Source of the DNA: Dipteronia dyeriana
Lineage: Eukaryota; Streptophyta; Magnoliopsida; Sapindales; Sapindaceae
Length of the DNA: 64,000 nt
Assembly (NCBI GenBank): GCA_032871835.1
Contig: CM065297.1
Span: forward strand, 29,397,598 to 29,461,597
Reading direction: 5' to 3'
The translations under genes and the position numbers were made by a program. The notes beneath the pieces were generated by a model that saw only the letters and a list, made by a program, of their open reading frames with translations, did not search any database and was not told the origin of the DNA. How positions within the stretch are numbered: position 1 is the first letter of the stretch; each line of letters starts with the position of its first letter. Positions 22,682 to 34,679 of the stretch are shown here, one piece after another.

Positions 22682-22951
22682 AACATAGGAGAGGGAAAAA
22701 AATGTAAGAGAGAGGTATAGGAAATATTAATTAGATTTTATTTTGGAAAGTGAATATATGAGAAAGGAGAGAAAAGAAAAAAACATGTTAGATAATGGAG
22801 TAGGAAATAAAAAAGAAATCAAATTACTAAATCTATGCAATTCAAATCTCAAATATCCAATGGCTGAAAAATCGTGTCAAATCTTGTGTCAAAAATTATG
22901 TCCCCCGATCCCTCCCGTATATATATATATATAATATAATAATATTAATAA
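22682..22951. other. AT-rich sequence, no recognised element
   Basis: Continues the sequence interrupted by solo LTR D. It is purine-rich, then ends in TA repeats just before LTR E. No gene is seen. Confidence 0.4.
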
Positions 22952-24112
22952 TTTTAATAGTAAAATTTGGGTAGGGGTCAAAGAGAAAATTTCCACTCTC
23001 CCAGCCTAAACCGAAGCCCAAAGTCGACATTCATGAAACCCCGGATGTACCATAAAACTACCTTGCAGAAGCACGGAGGGATTGCCTGGCTTCAGAACTA
23101 TTAGGGAAGAAGCTAGGCACCACCAGGTCGAGCCCTCACTCGAACACTGGAATCCGGGCTTCTCAAGGTCACCTACCTGAGAACTTCGGTTCCTGGGGTC
23201 AGGCTCCTCAACCACCCCGTGAAAGTCAGGGGGGTTACCAAGCTCAAGAAACATTCGAAAGAAGCCTAACAACCAAAATAAGCCCCCTCCGGGTTAAAGC
23301 TTTTAGAGGTCAAACTTAATTCATAGCCTGAATGAGAAGCCCACTAACCTCTCCAGGAGCCCACTGTCCTCTCCACAATACGAGGAGGAAGAAGGCCTCT
23401 AAATGAATCAGATCCATGTTACCTCATAGGAACGCCTTCTTGGGTGTCCATTCCAAGCTTCAAAAAATGGAACCAAAGCATAGATCTACCTTGCTATACA
23501 AAAACTACAAATGGCTAGCTCAACAACCTCCATGAAGAATCACGTCGTAAGTACGCAAAGGAATATATCTACGAAACAACCAGCATTTACACGCAAGTCA
23601 AGAGTTTGATTCTAAAAAGGAAGCAAACTTATCTTCGTCAACAGTATCATCGCTTCCTCTATTCACTCGGAGTCAACGACTTTCAAATAGAGGATCCCGT
23701 CTGATAAGAGGGAAATAAGTTCAGAGAATCAAGGCAGGAGATACACCCATTCAAATTGATTCGGTAGTATAAAAATATACCTAAAAAGAGATATAGAGAT
23801 AGAGTAGAAAAAAGAGAAGCACGTCGTGCCTAAATTTTGTGATCAGAACACAACCATCGTCATCTCCACTATTCAACTAGCACGAAGTCACCACATTCCT
23901 ACGTTATAGAGAGATAGTGAGCGTATGAGAGGGAATTCCGTATACCACGAGTAATCAATACTAAAGTCCCCACTTGCTATTGTTATGTAGACATTAATTT
24001 TTATCTAAGCAGGTTAGGTATCAAAGGTACCGACCCTGGCCACCATCTCCGTGGTAGTGGTCTCGAGGGTCTTAGTGGGAATTTATCATCTTGAGTAAAT
24101 TTCCCGTTAATA
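22952..24112 (+). repeat. Tat 5' LTR, element E (1161 bp)
   Basis: From TTTTAATAGTAAAATTTGGG (start TG changed) to CCCGTTAATA. It is the 5' LTR because the primer site follows it. It contains the conserved hairpin near 24040-24060. Confidence 0.8.
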
Positions 24113-24117
24113 CTTTC

Positions 24118-24135
24118 TAGCATCGTCTGTGAGAA
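24118..24135 (+). other. degraded primer-binding site, element E
   Basis: TAGCATCGTCTGTGAGAA differs at four positions from the TGGCGCCGTCTGTGGGAA form of the family. Most changes are of the C-to-T/G-to-A kind. Confidence 0.65.
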
Positions 24136-24187
24136 ACTTCCACTCCACCATCTTTATATTCACAAAGTTTATTGTTTTACAGGAGTC

Positions 24188-25638
24188 ATGAGGCTTTGCC
24201 CCTCCTAAGGATAGCCAGGCGCATTGAGACAACCTTCCACAGCTTCGGCATAAAAGGTCTAGAAGAAATGAAGAAAATCCAGGCTCCATAGCCAGGTCCC
24301 AAACCAGCCAGTCATTATACGGGCGTTGGATCCCCCTATTGGAAACCAGATCGAGCATTACTAACAAGAGGCGGCCTTGGTGGAAAACGTCCGCTTTCGA
24401 CTGCTCGCTGAGGGTATTACTATCCAGGAAGCAAACCTCTGTAATCGAGCAGAGTCAAGCAGGCCCCGGGCTAGGCAACCCGCATTTGATCGCCTGGTAC
24501 CTACCTTTCCAAAGCCAACTCATAATAGAATGGTACTCCCACCCTCGATCCGGAATAGGTTAGGGCCTATACCTCCCTTTTCCCGAAGCACTTCCATGCT
24601 ACCAACCTAGGCAAGTCAAGTCAGCGGTAGATATCCTTCCCTGAGAGCGGGGAGAGTTTCTCCACCTAACGACTTTAAGGAGGGAAGCCAGAGTCAAGGA
24701 AGTAGAAGGTTAACAAAGCCCTCCAAGCAGATCCTTTTCGAAGAAGGGACCGAATAGAAACTACCAGCTTGTCATAAGGGTCTGATAGTAAGGAGAATGA
24801 GATCAACTCGAGGGAACCCGAGAGCAAACAGTTGAAAAACAAGTTGGTAGAGCTTCAGAATGAGGTCCAACTGATGAAAAAAGTGAAGTACAAAGAGAAC
24901 AAGAAAGATCCTCTAAGTTAGATGATTGATTCCTTCACTAGAAGGATCCGGGAGGCAGAGCTCCCACCAAAATTCAAAATGACGACTGACATATTCTCCG
25001 AAAATGAGTATCCCCTGAGCCACTTATAGATCTTCATTCAATAGATGGTGGTCCAGAACACGACTAGGGTCTCTATATGTCGAATGTTCCTTACTACGCT
25101 CACGGATTACGCTAAACCTGGTTTAGAAAGCTACATGCTGGCAGCGTGGATTCCTTCACGAAGCCGTCGACCGATTTCTGCTCATAATTGCATGGAGTTA
25201 AGCCCCGATTTAAGAACCCAGTCCATCTATAGTACTTGACTCAGGAGAGACGGTAAACCCTCTGGGCTTATGTCGAGCGTTTCCATAAGAAAGTCAACCA
25301 GAAGGAACTTGTGGGTAGGCAAGCTTTTCTAGACTTTTGCTAAGAGACCTCCAGAGACCTACCAAGAAACCTATGATCGGGCTTTGGAGCAAATTGAATT
25401 CGATGAACAACTCAAGATTAAGATGGAACACGATGATATGAGAGCCATAAAGCGACAGAATAAGGAAGCTCCCAAACCTGAGCAAGTTCAGAAAAGCATG
25501 AACAAACTCATCAATAATTCAACGTATCGGTTCCCCACTTCTCAGCCCAGATTGGACAAATATCCTGCAAAACGAACTCCTTCGCGAGCTTCACCTCCTT
25601 CCAAGACAATGGCCCCAATAGCTCGAGATGAGAGAGGG
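24188..25638 (+). pseudogene. gag: Tat gag, interrupted (element E)
   Basis: The start ATG (MRLCPS) follows the leader. Pieces: NVRFRLLAEGITIQEANLC (24377 on); REAELPPKFKMTT near 24950, with ESFVQ decayed to a stop; TLTDYAKPGLES near 25095; a stretch with RPPETYQETYDRALEQIEFD and LKIKMEHDDMRAIKRQ (25340-25480); and the PARDERG end at 25638. Several stops are present. The frame ends at GAGAGGG, where TGTTAACC of the N LTR begins. Confidence 0.8.
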
Positions 25639-27000
25639 TGTTAACCGAAAATTTGTACTAGGTGGAAAATCTCGATTAACACCCTTGAGACCACTACCAC
25701 GGAAGTGATGGCCGGGGTTGGTACCTTTGGTACCTTGGTGATCTTGTATAAATATGAAGGAGGATGAAACAGTAGGTAGGAGACAAGTCATCCCACCCGT
25801 CGGGCTTCGTGCTTATGAAGTAGACCTAGGGAGATCGAGGTTCCCTTACTGGTGCGAAGGGGGTGATCCTGAATCTTGTTCCTCGGTTAAAGTTAGAGCC
25901 CGTCTTGGCACCTAGAGCCTGGTTCTGTAGCCGGATTGCTTCCTGTAATACCCCGTCCTCGATATCAAGTAAAAATGGGGGCTTATATAACTCCAATGTC
26001 AGAGAGCTCGATTTCTTCCATAGAGAGGATAGGCGAGAGCTCATCAACTCCCTTCAAATTGGTCTGGGTAGTTTCTCTTCATCTTGATGTGCGACTTTTG
26101 CATGTAGATGAGAGGATAAGAGCGTTAGGCCTAGCGAGGTAGGAATCTAGATTCGCTTCCTTAGGTCTTCGTTGTTGTTCCCCGATCTCATGTAAGAAAG
26201 ATTAGAGAGCAAGGACCAATGGGGTCTGTACCTAGCCCGCATGCACACATGCGTAATATAGTAGATAATATGAAAAACACAAGTCTTATGTAGATAGAGA
26301 TGGACTGACCAAGGGGGGAAAAAGCATCACGAGTGATCACATGCTAAAAAACCCTAGGCAGTATCCAGAGGAAGGAGGAATACCCTTCCTTGTACATATA
26401 TATATATCATGCGATGCTCCGAGGAGGTTACAGAGATGTCAAAGTAGTACAACGTATATGCTCCGGGGAGCTTACAACAATGAGTGTTTACCGATACCGG
26501 TATTTTCCTGATCGGGGTACACATACAATGATTATGTAGAGAGAAATTTTAATGAAGCATGTAAACATGCCTAGGGCTGGTCATTTTTGTGGTTAGAAAT
26601 GATATGGGCAATCTCAGCCGTGTGTTATTAGATCTCAGATGTTGAATATTGATTTTATCTTGGAGCATGTATTTTAGCGTCTTCTGTCATCAATTGGAGA
26701 CCCTTAATATGCCTTTTACAGGCATATTTATACCTCGTGACTACCTTGGCGTGCGAGTCTTGGACTCTTCAATTAGTCTTCGTTTCCATATCGAATACGA
26801 TTCTTCCTTTAATGTAGTTGATCGGCTTGTAGCTATTATCTTGGAGAAGATATGATTGTTTCCTCTTCGGACTCTTCCTTCCTTATTACGCGGGATTTTC
26901 TGTTATAGTTGACCCCCAATAATCGGTTGTGGAGGATATCTTGGAGGAAAAGGTATTTGTTTCCTCTTTGGACTCTTTCACTAATGGTGGCCATTAAAGA
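25639..27000 (-). repeat. LTR of element N, first part
   Basis: It begins TGTTAACCGAAAATTTG and keeps the conserved hairpin CCACTACCACGGAAGTGATGG near 25686-25707 but is otherwise strongly diverged from the other Tat LTRs. It is interrupted at 27000 by element M, whose duplication AAAGA lies at 26996-27000 and 44277-44281. It continues at 44282. A GGTACCTTTGGTACC palindrome lies near 25720. Confidence 0.65.
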
Positions 27001-28163
27001 TGTTGACGGGAAATTTACTCGGGATGAGAAATTCTTGTTAACACCCTCGAGACCACTACCACGAAAGTGGTGGCCAGGGTCGGTAACATTGGTTCCTGAC
27101 TTGTTAAGAGATAGACGAGAGGCTGGATCGCAATGACAGTAAATGGGAGTTTATACTATTGATATATTGCTTTAAAATATAAATCGCTCTCTTATATGGT
27201 CGCAGTCTCTCGAAGGTGTAGGGTGGTGGCAACTCAGTTCTTGTCGAATAGTGAAAATGATGGTAGCCGTGTTCTGAATACAGAATTTAGGCTTTCTCCT
27301 CTTCTTTTCTTTCTCTCTTCTCTCTACGGCTATCTATGTTTTTCTTTGTGTACGTATCAGCCTACATATGATTTTCTTCTCTCTTTGTATATATTTGTCT
27401 GTCTCCTCTACCATGCTTGGCCTCACATATATATATCGTCCAAGTAGGTGTTTAGTTCGTAAATATTTTACCGTGATTCCATGAATCCGTTCCCTCCTTA
27501 TCGGACGAGATTTGTCATTTGAATTTGATTTGTTACTGGATTTGATGATATCGTTGACGGAGATAAGTTTGTTCCCTTTTTTTAATCAAACTCTTGACGT
27601 GCATGTAAATATTACTTGGAGACGATCTTATGTGCACTCGTGCCATGAATTTTCATGGCGGTCAACCTGCCAGCTGCCTGTTGCCCCGTAGAGCGAGGTA
27701 GATTTCTCCTCTGACTCTATTCTTAGAAGCTTAAGATGGATTTTCCCTGATCCTTGGGGGCTTAAGGTGGTCTTGTAGACATTACTGAGAGGTAGCTGAG
27801 GTAGTGTAGATTTATGAATGATTCTTCCTTTATGTCCAGCTAGGACAGTGGGCTTCTGGAGAGGTTGGCAGGCTTCTTTCTAATATCTCTTGAGCTTGAA
27901 GACTTCCCTTGGCATTCACGGAGCGGTTGTGGAGCTCGACTTTAGAGCCGAGGTTCCCCGATAGATGGCCTGGAGAAGCTCAGGTTCCAGTACTCTTGTG
28001 GGGGCTCATCTTGGTCGCGCTTGGCTTGTTTTCTGGTAGTTTTAAAGCCGAGCCGACCTTCCCTGCTCCTGCGGGATGGCTTTACAGTCTTTCCAGGCTT
28101 CATGATTGTCGATTATGGGTGGAAAATTTCTCTTTGACCCTTAGCCAAATTTCACTATTAACA
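27001..28163 (-). repeat. 3' LTR of element M (1163 bp)
   Basis: From TGTTGACGGGAAATTTACTC to TTTCACTATTAACA, next to the PPT at 28164. It has the conserved hairpin CCACTACCACGAAAGTGGTGG (27053-27073) and a TATA-like run near 27427-27436 on the minus strand. Confidence 0.9.
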
Positions 28164-28178
28164 GAAGTCCCCTCTGAC
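28164..28178 (-). other. polypurine tract of element M
   Basis: Minus-strand GTCAGAGGGGACTTC ends directly at the 3' LTR. Confidence 0.8.
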
Positions 28179-28378
28179 TTGAACACCGGTGGTAGAGTTG
28201 GGGTTGGAGTCAGATTCCTTGTTTAATTGAGAAAGTGTCCCGCCATAAAGATAATTAATGAGAGCGAAATCTTCTCATTAAATACCCAATATTTGAATTT
28301 GAAACAGTGTGTTATTCGAAGAAAGATGGCTGGAATACGGCTCCAGATGATCTGCCCAAAGATATCGCCGATAGTCTT

Positions 28379-28387
28379 CTATTTAAA
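28379..28387 (+). promoter_or_regulatory. candidate TATA box of the antisense gene in M
   Basis: CTATTTAAA on the plus strand, 140 bases before the ATG at 28527. It is conserved in element I (CTCTATTTAAACC, 39926-39937) at the same distance. Conservation and position suggest a promoter for the antisense gene; there is no direct evidence of transcription. Confidence 0.45.
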
Positions 28388-28526
28388 CCCAGACTTACCG
28401 TCACTTTCCTCATACTTTCTCAAATCTCAAATTTTCAAATTTCAAATTTTCAAATTTTTCCTTTGCTGCTTTCTCTGTTGATTTCCTTCCATCTTCCGCT
28501 TGTTTTCAAAACTTTCTTACCCATTA

Positions 28527-31070
28527 ATGTCGACTTCCTCAAACAACATTGACGCCTTGGTTGAGGGCACCGGAGGCCCTAAATTAGCTCCTCGTAAATG
28601 GGTGCGAGGAATTTCAAGTAATGAAGAATCTTTCCTGCTCGGCAAGCTCAGTCGTTCTAGCAGGAACGTCTCTATCGGCTTTGGCTTCTGATGTCGGGGA
28701 GAGAGTCGATACGGTCGGGAGGGCTCAAGTCAAAGTGGAGGAGCTTCTTTCAGTGGTGACCCTTCCTTTCGAACCCAGGGTCATCCCTGACTCCACTGTC
28801 GACCCTCAGTCGATTGGCCATCTTTGGGATAAGTACGGTATTCCTGACACCGTTTCCCTCACTGTTCTCTACCGAAAAGTTGACATTTTTAGCCAGCCCA
28901 AAGGCGTACTCCCTATCCTCGTCGCAGCTTTTAAGTGTGGGGTGAGGCTCCCTTTTAACACTACCCTTCGGTGGGCTCTCAATGCCCTTCAGATGGCTCC
29001 ATTTCAACTGAAGTTTGGCTTCTGGAGGCATCTAGTCGGCTTCCTTGTATTATGGATTGAGCAATGTGAGATGAGGAATGTAACCAGGAAGCCTGAGGCT
29101 GAGGAGCTCGCCTTTCTTTTTCAGATAGTTAGCCTGGCTGGGGTTCCAAGAGGCCAATTCTATGCCAAGACCAAGAATAGGCTCAACTTTATCATCCTCG
29201 GGGCTTCAAAGAAGGACCCCGCTTGGAAAGAAGAATGGGTACTGGCGGGGGGAGATTGGGGGAGCTCTGTATTCGTCGGTGGGTATGAGCTCGAGTTTCC
29301 CACCGTCTTTAGTGACAAACCCTCATGGGGTCAGGATTCCTTGTCCGCTGAGTCTGAAGCCGTGCTGAAGACCTTCCTGGCTCGAAATTACTTAAATCTG
29401 AAGTTTCCAACCGCTGACCCCTTCAATCTGCCAGGGTGAACAAGTACCTGCAGATATCTGGTGCTACTTCTCGTAGGTATCTCGCTCTATTCTGCCTTTA
29501 AAATGTTGGATGGTTCAGTTCTGATGATCTTGATCCCTTTTTTTTAACAGTGTTTGTTGTTGCTCCAGCTTCTCGCTAAGCCCGACAAGGTGGGATCCCC
29601 CCTTCTTCTTCTAGATCATCCTCAGGAGCTCTCTCAACGGTTCTGAAGAAGAGAGGGGGGGTCAACCACTAAGGTAACTGCCTCGCTCATTCCTTTCCAT
29701 TCACCTTCCCAGATGAAGTCCAAGATGGCTCTTCTTGCATCTCGGATGGTGAAGGCTCTAAGCCGAGGAAGGTCTGCCTCCCAAGTCATCAATAAGTTCA
29801 TTCATGCCCCTTCACCAGTAGTCTCTACTTCAACCGATGCTCCTCGAGTCATATTATCCCTCTTTGCTGATCCGGTGGTATCTCGGGCAGTCGAGGTTCC
29901 CATAGAGCTTGATGCAGATATTCCTGATGTTGCCCCTTCTCGTACCCACCAGCAATCGAGCTCTGCTTGTTAGGATGAGGTCTTGTAGCCATTTGTTACA
30001 TCCTGTCCAGGCAGTGGGCTTTCTAGGATGACCGCGATTCCCGTGGACATCATGATTACCAAAGGGTCCGCCTTTCTACCCGAGGTAATCATCGATTTTA
30101 CTTCTTCATTCAGCTGCTAGATTTGTCATTATCTAACATGATTTTCCTTTTCAGGCTTTCAAGTTTCAGGTGGCCATGGGGCATCAGGTGGCCATGGGGC
30201 ATCAGGTAGCCTTCCTCCGTGATCGGGCAACCAAGGCTGTGGATGAAGCTGAGCGAGCCATGGGGTTGCTTGCTCGGGGTAAAATCCTGTTCCAGGAGAT
30301 GACCTTTAACCAATAAGGAATGGAAACACAGCTAATTGAGCTTCAGTGCCACCATTAGAGGTTGAAGTGGGATTTTGATTAGGAAACTCTCCGGTCAAAG
30401 CGGCGGGCTAGCTAACGGGATGACAGAAAGGGAGAGTAGAAGGCTCTGGATTTTGAGAACCAAACTTTGCAGGCTCAAATTACCCAACTTCAGCTCGAGG
30501 TGGAAGCTTCTTTTAACAAGGGGTACTTCTATGCCTCATATCAGGTTGCAGAGGCCCTTCCTCCCCTATTCGATCTTTCCTGTATCGCCGACTGGGATAG
30601 AGAAGAGGTCATGTCATGAGCTTGATGTCTCGCCAAGAAAATGATGGAGTTGGTCCTTCTAGGGAGGGAGCTGGGAAGCAGTTAGACGTGCCAGATCTGC
30701 CTTTTCCTGTTCCAGCCTTCCCAACATCTGGTCTTGGTAAATACTCAAAAGGGGCCCTAACCGAGGTGCTAGAAGGAGGCCTTACTGAAGCCCGAGTCCC
30801 CCCCGCAGTGCTCTTTAGAGTGGAGTCAACTGAAAGTGGGAATGTGTCTGAGTTAGTGATTAGCCTTCTTGACGCAGCCATACCGCCTGAAGTTATGGCG
30901 GTGATCAATTAAATCGTGGAGAAGGATCATGTTGACCCCGAGGTACCCGAGGCTTATCCCTAGGAGGAGATGGCGGAAGTGGTAGATGCAGCTGACCAGG
31001 ATGAACTACGATCTGAAAAGGGAGCAGGGGGCGAGGTTCACTCTGTAGAAGAGGAGGCGAGAGGTCCCTA
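28527..31070 (+). pseudogene. antisense Tat gene: putative gypsy-type transposon protein (PF04195-like), intron-like gaps
   Basis: Antisense to M, between the PPT and the tandem array. It starts MSTSSNNIDALVEG at 28527. A 43-bp deletion near 28686 relative to copy I shifts the frame. A 272-codon frame then follows (28621-29439), with SIGHLWDKYGIPDTVSLTVL, GVLPILVAAFKCGVRLPF, LVGFLVLWIEQCEM and SLAGVPRGQFYAKTKNR. This is the pattern I know as the putative gypsy-type transposon domain. Past a frameshift near 29434, VNKYLQISGATSR runs into a GT..AG gap at 29477-29550. A second gap is at 30085-30154, with CTAAC before TTTTCAG. A coiled-coil tail (FLRDRATKAVDEAERAMG) and an acidic end near 31070 follow. 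Its function is unknown; such antisense ORFs are known in Tat-group elements. Confidence 0.65.
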
Positions 31071-31574
31071 AGAAGATGAAAAAGCTTGAGTTCTCTCCCA
31101 TGTAATCCATTTTGAATGCCCGAAAAAAGGGGTGGGCATTCCATCTTTAACTGTGTTTGATCTTTTGTCATTTTATTCTTCATTTTTTTATAGCCCAGAA
31201 TCAGAGATTGGGTCCCTATATGCTGTAGCCTTGTTGGGGAATAGGCTCCCTCGTACATTAATAAATTCCAACTTTAGATCCAGCTCATTCCCTGACTTGC
31301 ATGTATTTCCTCGATCTCCCTCTAGGTACGGTGTTCACAGCACATTGACTTATCTCGAGGGAAATAACAAGATAAGAAAAACGTTTAACCGTGAAAACGG
31401 ACATTTAGCGTCAGGCTTTCTGACCATCAAACCTCTCAGCTCAACTTCTTTAGTCGGTAGTCCCCTTGTTTGATTGTGGGCCTGTTACAGTGAGTGACCA
31501 CGTATAAAACGGGGGCCAGTAACCAGAACTAACTGGTATATTAAGAGTAAATCGAGCCCTCTATCCCTGATCCA
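31071..31574 (-). other. 3' UTR of M between array and antisense gene
   Basis: Non-coding. Its right part aligns with 5011-5410 and, reversed, with 55530-55807, so it is a shared Tat UTR. Confidence 0.55.
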
Positions 31575-32150
31575 TTTTAAGGGGTTGTAGCCAGACCAAG
31601 GCATCAGGAGGGCTATCTAGCTATTTCCTGGTCTTGAGATATGGATAGCAACTATGCTCTTACACTCGGATCCTTCTTGGGGGTGGTAGCCCGATCAACG
31701 CATCATGAGAGCTTTCTAGCTATTTCTTGGTCTAGAGATTTGGATGGCAACTATGCTCTTACTCTTAGATCCTTCTTGGGGGTGGTAGCCCGACCAAGGC
31801 ATCAGGAGGGCTTTCTAGCTATTTCCTGGTCTTGAGATCTGGATGGCAATTATGCCCTTACACTCAGATCCTTCTTGGGGGTGGTAGCCCGACCAAGGCA
31901 TCAGGAAGACTATCTAGCTATTTCCTGGTCTTGAGATCTGGATAGCAACTATGCCCTTACACTCAGATCCTTCTTGGGGGTGGTAGCCCGACCAAGGCAT
32001 CACGAGGGCTATCTAGCTATTTCCTTGTCTTGAGATCTGGATGGCAACTATGCCCTTACACTTAGACCCTTCTTGGCAGAGGGTAGTGCCCGACCGAGGA
32101 ATCATGAGTGGTGAGGGGACTTCCCCGGCTTACCCCTGGTCTTGATAATG
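31575..32150. repeat. 99-bp tandem array, about 6 units (M 3' UTR)
   Basis: Same unit family as at 13560-14545, in the subtype GAGGGCTATCTAGCTATTTC, CTGGTCTTGAGATCTGGATG. It lies directly downstream of the integrase end in element orientation. The open 33-codon frame is on the plus strand, the same strand as the antisense gene. Confidence 0.9.
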
Positions 32151-32305
32151 TCCATTTTTCCTTGTAGACCCAAATCATTGTAGGACATAGCTTGAGATGG
32201 AGTAAACAAGAAAATCAAGCTTTATTGATATGGAAGATGGAGTACATTATTGTCGAAAAAAAGAAAGAAACTAGTCAGAGGTCGCCTGCTCCTGAGTCCC
32301 CTGCT

Positions 32306-33489
32306 TAAGGGTAGAATTTCTTTAGGTGATCCGCATTCCAAGTATGGTCGATGAGTCGGCCATTCATATCCTCAAGCTTGTACGCCCTATTACGAATCAC
32401 CATCTTTATTAGGTATGGTTCTTCCCAGTTGGGCCCTAGGACCCCATTTGACCCCTTCCTGGTGTTCAACATTTCTTTCCTGAGGACTAGATCCCCTTCT
32501 TTGAAGATTCGGGCTTAAATCCTCTTGTTGAAGTACCTAACAATCCTGCTTTGGTAGATCGCTACCTTCTCAGCTATTCGATCTTGCTTCTCCTCTAAGA
32601 GGTCCAAGCTAGCTCAGAGCTTGTTTTCATTACTCCCCGGTTCGAATCGTTAGACTCTAAATAAGGTCAACTTGTGCTCTATAGGTAGGACTGCTTCAAC
32701 CCTGAAGGCCAGCGAGTAAGGGGTTTCCCTGGTAGTTGTTCTCCTTATAGTGTGTAAGCCTAGAGAACCTCAGGAAGCTCCTCTACCCATCTGCCTTTCT
32801 TCTGCTGTAGCTTTTTCTTCAACAACCCCTTAATGGTTTTGTTCGTGGTTTCCACCAAACCATTGGTCTGAGGGTAAGCTACTGAACCAAATCGAAAGTC
32901 GATTCCCAAGCCTTCGTATAAATCTCTGAATCAGCCATTATCGAACAGTTTTTCGAGGTCAGTTATGAAGGCAAGAGGGGTTCCGAATCTACAAACTACA
33001 TTGTTGTGTTTTCTTCTGATATATGGGATAGTGGTCAGGCTTCAACCCATCTTGTGAAATAGTCAATCGTTACGATAGCATGCTTGGCCTGTCCTGGAGC
33101 TGTAGGAAGCGGTCTAATCAAATCGACTCTCAACATAGCAAAGGAGTATGGCGAGCTAAGGGACGATAAGCGCTCCGGAGGGAGGTTACTCAAGTTTGTG
33201 GCCTTCTAGCATGCCTCGTAGGTTTGTACCAAGTTCTCAGCATCTTGATAGATGGTCGACCAATAATACCCCATGCAGAGAACCTGATATGCCAAGGCTT
33301 CTCCACCAATATTGTTCCCGTATTCCCCGGAATGAACCTCTCTCGAAGCCCACTTGGTGTCTTCAGGGTGTAGACATCAGAGTAGGGGAAGTGATTTCCC
33401 ATTTCGGTATAAATTCCCATCCACCATACAATACCGGACCGAGAGCCTTTTAACCCTCTTAGCTTGGTGGTGCTCCCCGGAGAGTTGCC
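32306..33489 (-). pseudogene. int: integrase of element M
   Basis: Integrase would join the cDNA to host DNA in the nucleus. Recognisable parts: the zinc-binding region with EALAYQVLCMGYYW (near 33270); catalytic core with first Asp in VDLIRPLP (the usual WG before it reads LR), second Asp in ITDLEKLFD near 32950, and Glu in NGLVETTNKTI near 32850; then KKGRWVEELPEVL and the C-terminal TWNADHLKKFYP ending at 32306. The D, D and E residues are retained, but stops and frameshifts break the frame (for example after PEVL). Confidence 0.8.
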
Positions 33490-34000
33490 TGTCCTATAGA
33501 TACTCCACTATTGGATCCATCCAGAACGGCTGTCGGTCCAAGGTATAAGCTTCCTTACCTGTCATAATGCTAGTTTGGGGGATTATTTGAAGAAGGACTC
33601 CGTGAGGTAGGGTCTGGCCACCATATGTAGCTATCTTGGCAATGACGTCAGCCTGGTGATTTAGATGTCGAGGTATCTGCTCGATTCTGAATCCCTTAAA
33701 TCTACTTTTGAGTTGTTGCACCAATTTTAGGTAAGTGATCATGTTATCCCATTTAGCTTGATCTCCGAAAACTTGGTTGACCACGAGTGAAGAGTCGCTC
33801 TTGGTATTCATGTTATCCCTTTATTCCAGCTAGCAGGGCTTCGAACTCCGCCTCATTATTCGTGGCTTTAAATTCAAACCTGAAATATTGGCAGCAATCA
33901 GTTCCTTCTAGGTCGATGAGGACGATGCCCGTTCCTCCCCCAGATTGCCCGGAAGGTCCGTCAGTGTAGAGAGTCCATGACTCGCAGCCCTCTGGCCAGT
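33490..34000 (-). pseudogene. second (archaeal-type) RNase H of element M
   Basis: Contains SGGGTGIVLIDLEGT, FRFEFKATNNEAEFEALLAG (about 33840-33960), then DSSLVVNQVFGD and RIEQIPRHLNHQADVIAKIA (33811-33494). An extra RNase H of this type after the ordinary one is a hallmark of the Tat lineage. At least one frame break separates the two halves. Confidence 0.8.
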
Positions 34001-34679
34001 TGTCAAATTCTGGAGTCCTCTCAAAGGTTACATTTGTTACTGTAGGGGTTTCCTTATCTTAAGGTACTAAGAGCTCGGCTACAAAGTCTGCTAGTGTCTG
34101 AGCTTTTATCGCGGTCCTAGGCTTATACTTTAAATTAAACTGGGTAAGCTCTAGGGCCCATAGAACCAACCTTCCAAAAACATCCGCCCTTTGTAAGAAT
34201 TGACAGAGGGGTTGGTCATGGAATTAGGGATGAAGTTTCCTTACCGAGGTCACCAAGGCGTAAGCAAGCTTCTTCAATAGAGTGTAGTTCTTTTCGGGCT
34301 TCGTTAGAGCATGACTCACATAGTAGATAGGTAACTGGATCCTTTCCCCAATTCTTTGACCAAGGCCAAGCTCACGGCGGTTTCTGAAATGGCCAAGTAT
34401 ATTTGGAGCTCTTCTCTAGAATTTTGCTTGACCAGTAGTGGAGGGCTTGTTAGGTATCTTTTAAAAGCTTGTAAAGCTTGTTCGCTCTCCTGATCCCACT
34501 TTATGTTTCTTCCCTGCTTGATAGCCTTGAAGAATGGTAGGCACTTATCGGTAGATCGAGAGATGAACCTATTGAGCACTGCTACATGTCCAGTCGAGGC
34601 TTGAACCTGTTTAAGAGATGTGGGAGATTCTAGATCTAGGATAGCCATGATTTTTTTTGGGTTAGCCTCTATGCCTCTC
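34001..34679 (-). pseudogene. RNase H and connection of element M
   Basis: Includes ALNRF-like [56 protein letters not shown] (to 34316), then KPEKNYTLLKKLAYALVTS and GRLVLWALELTQFNLKYKP in other frames down to about 34080. This is the RT connection plus the retroviral RNase H. Frameshifted near 34316. Confidence 0.75.

Larger units (their letters stand above)
22952..25638 (+). mobile_element. Tat element E, 5' part (LTR, primer site, gag)
   Basis: A plus-strand element whose gag stops at 25638, exactly where the N LTR begins. Plus-strand pol sequence resuming at 53226 is the likely continuation, after N and its nested insertions; the middle of E (end of gag, protease, RT, most of RNase H) has been lost. 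Confidence 0.7.

Noticed and set aside
30905..31258. 117-codon minus-strand frame in M 3' UTR
   Set aside because: Opposite to the antisense gene tail and without recognisable motifs. A shadow frame.
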